From Setophaga petechia (Eukaryota > Chordata > Aves > Passeriformes > Parulidae), in the NCBI GenBank assembly GCA_024362935.1, contig JANCRA010000019.1, positions 13,326,501 to 13,390,500 of the forward strand: a stretch of 64,000 nt of DNA, in the 5' to 3' direction. The number at the start of each line of letters is the position of its first letter. Position 1 is the stretch's first letter. Both the position numbers and the translations under genes were made by a program. This document shows positions 55,301 through 64,000 of the stretch, one piece after another. The notes below the pieces were generated by a model, which did no database searches, had not been told where the DNA came from, and saw only the letters and a list, made by a program, of their open reading frames with translations.

Positions 55301-57160
55301 GATTGTCAGCATGTGTAACCTGGCAAATCTACCAATAGTAGCTTAAGAAGTTCCTGCCCATGCTGTCCTTTTTTGCTCTTTCACACAGCTGGCTTGCATG
55401 GATCCATGTGTTTGTGTCCCTCAGACCTTTCTGTGCCACAGCTGGTAGCCTAGATTGAATCTCCTGCAGCAGCTCAATTAAACCAACAGATGTTGCATGG
55501 AATAGCTAAGATTTGTTTCTCCATTCCCTTCTATCAGCTCTACTTTGGGGCTCAAAGCAGCAGCAGCAATGTGCTTGCAGAAGCAACTTAAAGCTGCTGC
55601 AACCATTTGCTGAGTGTCTCCAGTGAAATGCACCAAGCCAAAGACAAACAGCAATCAAAAATGAATGACTAGGTGAGTCTAGCCTAAGATTTGTACATGG
55701 AAAGCTTATGTCCTCTCCCTCTTCCATTCCCAAAGCATTTGTTAACTTCTTCCTGCTGAGTTTTCCTCCTTCTCTTTTCTGTTTTTGTATGACAAGCCGA
55801 AAACCCCCAGAGATGCTCCACAGTCATCATTCACAGCTCTTAAAATGCCTGGACCTATGCAGTCCTCTGGAATCATTCCTTTAAACTAACTTAGGATCTT
55901 TATAAAGATTCATATGCAAAGCATTAACTTATGGCAGAAATGTTCTGCAAATATTTATATTACTTTGCTCCTTCACTACCACCCGTCAAGTTGTGTACTT
56001 CTGCCATAATTATGTAAAATATGCTTCACTACTCAACTTACTGTAGGAAAATTATTAACAATAATAATAAAAAAGAGATTAAGGCTGTTGTAATAGTCCT
56101 CTTATCCGTGCCAATACTATATGCCAAGTGGAGTGACGCAACAGCTAGCATGCTGATCCTCTACATTTCTGTGCTACAAAACTAACAAAAATAAATCTAA
56201 TAATTCTGCTGCCTTTGAATAAACACTGACATAAGGTAACTGTGGAAAAGTCTGCACATTATAGAGAGGAATAATGTGAATAATATTAACATAACCTCAG
56301 ACGATGCTGAAGTATTACAGTTTCAAATCTGCTGATTGTAGCAAAATACATTTCCACATTTAGTTAATCTGCTTAATTTACCGTGAGAAAACTAACACCA
56401 CACTGCCAACTAATTATTCCAATACCTTAGTCTGCAAAGTCAAATGAGAGAGGGAAAAAAAACCCCAACCAACAAGAACCCTTCAGAATGAGCTATTTTC
56501 ATTTTGCCTTTACATCAGCGGGCCCATTGAGACATCCTGGAAGCTGGCCAAGTCACAGGAAATGATTGCTGGGATTCTCTGTTCCTCTCATATCTGTCAT
56601 TACGCAATTATATCCACTGCTTCATTTTCCCTACTGAACAGTAGAGAAATTTGGTCATGTACATGTGAGAACAGATCTAGCAAAACAAGTTAAAGATGCA
56701 ATCCTTTATAAATGTAAAGTATCTGTAAAAAAAAAATAAAATCCCCAAGTGTTCACTGCTGTGATGTTAATGCAGCTTTTTATGACAGCAGTACCTCTGT
56801 TTATGTCTTTTCCAGGAATAAGATATATATACACTTTCAGTTGTATATATCCTTTAAGACTATCATCTACACCACAAATACTCATCACTGCTATTAGCCA
56901 TCACAATGTGCTTCCTTTGGAATCACAGAGTTACAGATTGTCAATTTTGTTTTTCCAGGCAACAATTACATATTTCAAAGCTAGGTTGTGAATGTCCCAT
57001 GCCCCCATCTTTTTACTCATAGTTGTGACCACATGCACCAACACTATTTGCCAGCATTCATTAAGCTTTAGGAGTCAACCTCTGGTTTTCACTTGACTAG
57101 AAGGATAAAATCCCTGGTACGTGCAAGCTGGAAAATGGAACAATGTAAATATCCACATCC

Positions 57161-57168
57161 TGTGTGTG

Positions 57169-57199
<31 letters not shown>
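57161..57199. repeat. (TG)n microsatellite
   Basis: A nearly pure TG dinucleotide run of 39 bases with one C interruption, followed by a TA-rich stretch to about 57222. It lies about 155 bp before the 39-bp minisatellite. Confidence 0.97.
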
Positions 57200-57354
57200 A
57201 TAGATAAATATATGTATATATAGTAAGAACTGTACCTAATGCTTCTCCACTGTACTTCTGTGCTTGCTAAATACAAAAAACCCCCTGCAATTCCTTTCAA
57301 GCTGAGGCAACAAAGTCTGAAGTGCTGAGTTCCCTAAGCCATCATGGCAGAACG

Positions 57355-57744
57355 CCTGCTAAGGCACAGCACAAACCCCTGTGAAAGAGCAGTGCTGCTA
57401 AGGCTCAGCACAAACCCCTGTGAAAGAGCAGTGCCTGTAAGGCACAGCACAAACCCCTGTGAAAGAGCAGCGCTGCTAAGGCTCAGCACAAACCCATGTG
57501 AAAGAGCAGCACTGCTAAGGCTCAGCACAAACCCCTGTGAAAGAGCAGCGCTGCTAAGGCTCAGCACAAACCCATGTGAAAGAGCAGCGCCTGTAAGGCA
57601 CAGCACAAACCCCTGTGAAAAAACAACACTACTAAGGCTCAGCACAAACCCCTCTGAAAGAGCAGCACTACTAAGGCTCAGCACAAACCCCTGTGAAAGA
57701 GCAGCGCTGCTAAGGAGCAGCACAAACCCATGTGAAACAGCAGC
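57355..57744. repeat. Minisatellite, 10 copies of a 39-bp unit
   Basis: Ten consecutive 39-bp units with the core 'aaggctcagcacaaacccct' followed by 'gtgaaagagcagc'. Most units differ at only a few positions. Units 1, 3 and 7 share 'aaggcacagc', units 3 and 7 also share 'gcctgt', and the last unit has 'aaggagcagc'. Because 39 is divisible by three and the unit has no in-frame stop, both strands show long open frames: plus 57344-57910 (about 188 codons, 13-residue repeat like LRLSTNPCERAAL) and minus 57334-57852 (about 172 codons, repeat like ALSQGFVLSLSSA). I read it as an intronic minisatellite in EYA1, not a gene. Confidence 0.95.
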
Positions 57745-59628
57745 TACCGCGGTTCGCAGCTTCTCAGCGCTGGCACTCCATTGGCAGGACCTGTCATCTC
57801 TGTCTAGCCTGCACTTTGTGACCCTAACATTTTCTCTTCTTTCCCACCACAATTATTCGATGCTGAAGAAAATAGGTGCAGATTACCTGTGGGTCAGGCA
57901 CAGGATATGAGGAACAAAGAGAGTTCTTGAAATCCACTTCATTCTGTCTGACAATTTGTGGATGAACAGTCAAGGAATTAAATTGGGCTGCGAAGGCTTT
58001 CAAAATGCTCCCATTTTAAACTTAAGACTATAAAGAGAAGCTTATAATGTAAAAAAAGCCCACAAAAACCCTACCAAAACCCATCAAAGCCTATCTTTTA
58101 TTGTTAAATAGAACATCAGAATAAAAAATTAATTTATTAGCTATATAAACTGTTATATATTATCTATATAAGCTGTTATAAACACTGAGGACTAAGAACT
58201 AAAATTATTTACAAATTCTTTTCACAGCCAATGAATTTAAAGTACTCCCCTGCACTAAACATATAACCCTTTCATAGCACAAAATGGATGCCATTTTTTC
58301 TAATAGAAAAGGTGATTAAAATCCTATTTTGCTTGCTTGCATCAACAAATGCGTTTGGATCAAATATGATACTCCAAAAGTAAACAGCGTATATTCCAAA
58401 ATAAAGGTCTTATTCTGCAACTTGTGTTTATTGAAGTAACTATGCAAAAACCAAGGTTTACATTTTCATTTCAACTACACCTTGTAACTGGAAGAATCGA
58501 ATTTAAAATAAAACATGACCTAAAGAAGTATATATAGGGCAACTGCAGGGAATAGAATAGAGTGTCTCTAAAAATCAGGTCTTGCTCCAACTCTGACAAA
58601 GTAATTTGTTCTTCTTTTCTGTTATGTTATCCTATTTGTATATTTTGCAGGAAGGGAAGAGGAGGGAAGTCAAAGAAAGAATTTTACCAATAGATAGAAA
58701 CAGCTAAATAAAACTCAAGTGAATCTGTTTGAAGGGCGTGTTTTTTTCCTGGAGAGAATGGTGTTAAGTTTAAAGTGTCAAATTAACTGCGTTTTAAAAG
58801 GCCAGCACTTTGCATGTGCTTTCACACACTTTTTTATGATATGATTCCTATTATCTGCTAATATATACTTTTGCAAAGAGAAAAAAAAAATCTATGATTA
58901 ATAGGAGACAGTCAAAACAAAATATGAAGATATTTTAAGAAGAAAAAGAGCCATGAACCTCATCAGAATGTAATGAATTATTCTGAAACTCATTAACTTG
59001 AAAGTATACTTTTAGGAACATACACATTTTGTTGAAACAATACCCTAAAGATTGTTAAAATACATTTAAATTTTAAGAGATCTAAAATTATACTTATGAA
59101 AAGAATGAATTTTCCACAAAAGCCTTAAAATATCTCATTTCTCTGGAAATGACAGGTTCATGTGGAAATTTTCACAAGATGACCTAAGCTGCGTCTTTCA
59201 GTTTCACACAGCCAATTAATTCAAACTTGCAGGGCCTTGATGCTGTCCATAATCATCTAAATGCATATGTTTAAAATGAAAGCTGCAATACTTTTTGAGG
59301 GAGTGAGTCTCCCATCTTTGTAACTGTCTCCTAATGAGACAAAGGCAGGGTTTAAAATTCTCTCTGCTAAACTTGCCAGTACGGACAGCAAAAGCATTTT
59401 CTTCTTGGGCCCCTATTCACAACACTTTGAATTTTCTCTTTCCTTTTCCTTCCCACTCTCAGCATTGTGGGGCAGATGTTGGCCCTTGTGCTGCTGCTCA
59501 GTGACAGAAGTAGGGAGTGAGCAGACCCATCACTGCCTTGCCCAGCTAGAGAAGAGGACAACGATCCTTTGTCAGAGCTCCAAGAGTGCCAGCTAGAGAG
59601 ACAAGAATTTTTGTGCCAACTTACAGCC

Positions 59629-59700
59629 TGTGGTAGTTTAACCCCAGCTGGCAACTCAGGGAGAAGCAACAGAAAGGAGAATGAAGTGACCAAGTGATGC
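59629..59700 (-). mobile_element. Possible terminal fragment of an LTR
   Basis: 'tgtggtagtttaaccccagc' followed by 'tggcaactcag' is the reverse complement of the usual end of the avian LTR type seen at 34.2-34.8 kb ('...gccagctggggttaaaccaca'). Only the last 30-40 bases are convincing; the flanking sequence does not continue the match. It may be a short relic or a chance resemblance. Confidence 0.35.
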
Positions 59701-62700
59701 TATGAGCATGGTAGGCTCAGCTCAGCTGTACATCTGCAGAGAACAACCCATGTGATCCTCTTGAGAGAGGAAATCATATAGGCTTCATTTTTAGTGGCAC
59801 CTAGCATGAAGGTGCTTGTCATTTGCCATGTGAAAGAAATTAAGTGGTTAATAAGTTGCATAAGCCTATAGGAATGGTCTTCTCAAGTGAGCAAAGGAGG
59901 TATTTGTTATTCTTTGTAGCTCTAACGCTCAGGAACTGCAGCAGCACATTCCACAACAGCCGGGCATCTTGCATTTCAGATGGGTTGAAGCTTTTAGCTG
60001 TGTTTTGCACACACCAGCAAAGCCACAGTTCTGCCTGAATGAAGAATTTGTTTTGCATTTTTGTTCATTTACCTACAGCTACATGTGTGATGTAATTTAG
60101 TCCCAAATTCATGAAGTGGAACTTCATGAACTTTCTGCAAGTCACCCATGGTAGTAGCATCACAGAGAAGAAACAATTTCCAGTCATTCCCTCACACACA
60201 TATTAGGGAAACCCTGTACTGTGATTTGTATTTCCTTTCTTCTCTACCCTTCCTTTCTGCACTGCAGCTGACCTGTTCTTGAATTGCTGCTGTGGAAAAT
60301 TAAATGCAAATAGATTGGCTTTTTGTCTCAGTCTGAATGTGCAAAGGGAACTGCTTTGATACCTGCTGGAAGGGAGTTCACAATTGTTGATGAGTTCCTT
60401 AGAAAGTGAACTTGTCTTTGCCAACTCTTCATAGAACTTATAGTACTTTAAAAATTAGGTTTATGTCTCTAAAAATAAATTAAATGTTGTTAAAAGGATT
60501 TGGAATAATTACATTTTGCTTTCCCAGTACTCTCTGTTGATGAACTATCAGAAGTTGAATCACATGCTTCTCATAAAACATCTCTAGCCACTATCTGGGC
60601 AGGAGGTTCCCATTACAGATATCACAAACATTGGGAGGAGGTAAACCCTTATTTCAACCAAATGAGAAAAGTAATTTCTGAATAGACATTCCTCTGATGA
60701 CTCCACTCTGGGTGACCAAAGATTTGTTCAGCTGCCATCCTTATGGTATTTGGGGGTGGGAGGAAAATAATTCAGTCAGCTCTCTTTGAAGCTTTCCTTT
60801 CCCTGAAACCATTTCTTGTATCTCATCAGGAATAAGGTTTATTCAACAATCTTTCCTGTAATTGCTTATTTTTTTGAGTCTGATGGTTCAGAAATCTATT
60901 TTCAGTATATTCTACAGTCCTTTCTATGTTTGGTGGTTGTTTTTTTTTTAAGAAGTGACCTCAGAAGAAATATTGAATATTTCTTATTCAATATCTAGCC
61001 AATCAACTAGGAAATGAAGAGCCAAAGGTTTGCTAAGACTTTCCAGGATCCATCCTCCAATCACAGCCAAATCAGACCTACTCTGCCAAAATCACATTTG
61101 TGATTTTTTGCCTCAAGTAAAACAGATATTTCTCACAGCAGTAGAACTAGACCTAGAGGTCTGAAAATGAGGCTCTGTCCGTTGTTTATTGCAAAATGAA
61201 GGTCATCTGGCAAAAACAATCATGAATGATTACATTCAATGGTCAACAAGAGCTGTTTCCACTTTCAGCTCATCTTTAACTATTTTACCCTTTTCAAAAC
61301 TCTTCTCAAGCAGAAAGTTTTTCTTTTGTTTCTAAAATATTTATATTGAAGAAACATTTATTAGAATTTTAAAGAATGCATGCACTATTTTTCTATTCTG
61401 AGAGAATATGATATGTAACTTCCTAAGAAATTTATTTTCTTTGGCATCATCTTGGTCAAGATTTACTTTTAGGTTGGTAAATCTATCCCTTTATCTCAAC
61501 AGTGGTTGACCTCCACCTATCAACAACACAGCTGCTTTATACTGGATTTTTTTTTCTTTTTTACTGACATTGACACATCTAGGCTGATTTTTTTCCTTGC
61601 TGGCACATCATTGGTGATCCAGCACAACAAACCAAATTCATGCCATAATGAAAAAAACTGAGGTTTTGCAATGCTCCTAGACAAGTTTGTACATGAAATG
61701 ATTTAAATAGAACTGGGATAATTGTCCATCAGGAAAACAAAGAGCAGGAAACACTCAAAGCAAAGCTGTCATTTTTACTTCTTGAAAGAGCTGCTACCTA
61801 TTTCATTTAAAAAAAACCAACCCAACCAAACAATACAAATAATAACAACCCCTTTCATATTCCAACAACTTGACTTAGGAATGGTGGAACAACTAAAACC
61901 CTCAAAGTTGCTGTATGGTTGTAAGAGAATCATTAAATTCCATGTAACTTTAATCCTCATTTTGAATGGAAGACAATGCCAGCTCTGCTTGTGGTGCTGC
62001 AGACTTAATCAGTGGTTTAATCTTCTCAGCATTCTGAAAGCTTATCACAAACCAAATGGAGATAGGATAACTGTTAATACTAAGTTCATCAATATTTTAA
62101 TGCATTCTCCATCACAATTTTCTTCTAATAGTATAATTTCAAAAACCATAAATATGTAAAAAAATAGATAAGTGATACAGGAAATAATAGAATTTATAAA
62201 AATTATAAATAAAGTAAATAATTATTAAATCATTTTAAATTCTAATACAGCAATTTTTTTTCCTTTCTCATGAATTATTTTAATTCATATCTACCAGTAT
62301 TTTATGTTCTGCCATGGACTTTGGTATAACTTTGAGGTAATTTTACTGATTTCTGAGGCATTTTTTCACACCTCTGCAATTGAAAGCCTAGAAGTCTCAC
62401 TTGCTTTATGGCCAAAATAAATGAGCTATTAAACAATACACACAATCACAGGTAACTTGTTTTGGAACAGCAGCACTTAGAGGAGCAAAACTCTGATTTA
62501 CTGTTGTTCTGATTTCTTCTTTTTCTAGGGTTACCACATCATTTTGTAAACATAATTTGTCACCAACACCAGCCAGAGTTTTCTGTAGCTACTTTTTGCC
62601 TTTCTTTCAGATCTGTTATTCCTGCTGAGAGAATCTACTAAAGAAGAATTTTTCATACTGACACCAACTGTAGTCTTGCTGTGAATAACCACATTCCCAT

Positions 62701-63075
62701 AAAAATCATTCCATTTATTGCAAAGTTGTTGGCAGACCATAGGAATAATAGTCAACTCAGGAAACCTTTTATCCTGAAATCACACAGCTTAACCCTTTGC
62801 ATGACCACATGCAGTTCATACATAAAAGCTATATTACCACACTGCTATTTAATTTCATTGTAAAAGCTTTTCTGGTGTTAGTAAAGTTTTAAAATTAATT
62901 TTTTTCACAGTACTTCATTTAAGTAAAATTTAAATAATAGGGTTTTTTTTAAGACTGAATTTGAATTTGAATTTTTCAAGCAGTATTCAGGGTTTTTTCT
63001 CAGTATACATTGTTGAATTAAAAGTTAGATATTCTTTCCCAATACATGAAATATTACATACCATTTGAGTGTGGT

Positions 63076-63113
63076 TTTGATTATAAAGTAAAAATTTGAT
63101 TATAAAGTAAAAA
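63076..63113. repeat. Perfect 19-bp tandem duplication
   Basis: 'tttgattataaagtaaaaa' occurs twice in direct succession with no mismatch, in the long EYA1 intron. It looks like a recent slippage or small duplication. Confidence 0.95.
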
Positions 63114-64000
63114 ACATCCATAGAAAACTTTTGGTTTTTCACCTTCCTATGGTAAAGAAAGATTTATGAATTTCCAATATAATTAAAAAATTAGAAATAA
63201 AACCTGTTTGCTTTATGAATTTTTATAATTTTTTTTTGTGGAAGATACTTCTGCTAGTCATTTTATTTGCTGTGTTAAATACCAAACTAGTGGAGATTAG
63301 ATTCAGGAAAGAGATTTTAGTTCTGTTAGTTAATCCTCTTGACAGTTTGGGAGTCAGAGGTTGTATTGCTTGCATTCAAATTTCTGTCTGAATTTATTAA
63401 ACTGATGGAACAAAAAAAAAGGTGGTGTATGCTTTTACTGTCTATCTTGTTCTGCTTGTAAACCCTTGTTTGTAGGTAACCACAGCTTGATTTATGCTTT
63501 CTTCATGTGACCAAGGCAATAATGGGAGCTTTGGATTTGTGAACACACCTTTGAGAAAAATATATGCATTTTGTTCCAATAAATGAATTTAAACATTTGT
63601 ATTTTTAAACTTTTCAAAGTCAAAGAAAATTCCTAGAAACTGTCTCTCTCGTGTTCTAGCTGCTGCTAGAACTGTCTCTCGCCCTTGTCCAACAGTGCTA
63701 AGGAAGCAGTGATTCCCCTGTGTATCCATACTTTACATTCCCAATGTGAATTATACAAATATGCAGAAAAAAAAGATGAGATCTTTCAACTGATTGAAGG
63801 GATTTTCTACAGTTCAGAAAGTATCATTTGCTCAGATAAAGCTGATCTTTCTGGTGACAGCATTTCAGCTGAGCCAGTGCTCAGCAGTCTGCTCCTGCTG
63901 TCAGTGAACACGCATGAACTCTCATCTCCTGCCTGCACAGTGCCACAGGTAACCTGCACATAATGCCTGGACTGCCTTCTTCTGACTGGACAAGGATCTT

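Larger units (their letters stand above)
51779..64000 (-). other. EYA1: Long EYA1 intron, incomplete (more than 12.2 kb)
   Basis: I searched both the reverse strand and the given ORFs for the expected preceding EYA1 peptides (the MEEMIFNLADTHLFF segment and the DLDET motif I exon) and did not find them, so the next upstream exon should lie beyond 64000. The stretch holds the TG microsatellite, the 39-bp minisatellite, a possible LTR end near 59.6 kb and very AT-rich DNA near 62.1-63.3 kb. Confidence 0.8.

Noticed and set aside
57334..57910. Long overlapping open frames on both strands (about 188 codons plus, 172 codons minus)
   Set aside because: Both arise from the 39-bp minisatellite, whose unit is divisible by three and lacks stops. 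No splice context or known domain.
61722..62159. 145-codon plus-strand open frame
   Set aside because: Low-complexity AT-rich sequence inside the EYA1 intron, on the opposite strand, with no family resemblance.

Overview
The window is vertebrate nuclear DNA, AT-rich and almost entirely noncoding, and very probably from a bird, likely a songbird or another neoavian. The bird call rests on CR1 LINE relics, including 3' ends with the typical antisense 'ggttggaagggacc' signature. It also rests on several LTRs that resemble avian ERV families. I could not compare the sequence with any database, so the species is not identified.

The only protein-coding gene I can support is the 3' half of EYA1 (eyes absent homolog 1), on the minus strand. 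Six consecutive coding exons lie at 51720-51778, 51366-51526, 51050-51164, 50635-50756, 48336-48436 and 40636-40716. They join in frame into 213 codons (212 residues plus stop) and form most of the C-terminal Eya domain. HAD phosphatase motifs II, III and IV are present. Motif I (the DxDxT aspartates) and the N-terminal transactivation region must lie beyond position 64000. A long 3' UTR follows, with a likely distal poly(A) signal at 38500-38505. One intron (51165-51365) uses a GC donor instead of GT.

Layout: 1-38.48 kb is intergenic DNA downstream of EYA1. It holds a CR1 ORF2 relic (about 1.5-2.4 kb), a CR1 3' end (about 12.4-12.7 kb), a large ERV-type LTR (about 27.0-28.0 kb), an LTR-like fragment with an 11-bp array (about 31.4-31.8 kb) and a well-delimited solo LTR (34.21-34.80 kb). 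38.48-40.64 kb is the EYA1 3' UTR. 40.72-48.34 kb is the last intron, with a solo LTR antisense to EYA1 near 43 kb and a small CpG-richer block near 47.3 kb. 48.3-51.8 kb holds the cluster of five exons, with a CR1 copy at about 49.0-49.3 kb. 51.8-64 kb is a single long EYA1 intron containing a striking 10 x 39-bp minisatellite (57355-57744).

Most open reading frames over 60 codons here are chance frames, or products of repeats or exons read in the wrong frame. I found no CRISPR array, operon, tRNA or rRNA and no sign of a new defence or biosynthetic system. The items most worth a second look are the GC-AG intron, the minisatellite that is open on both strands, and the candidate regulatory block in the last intron.
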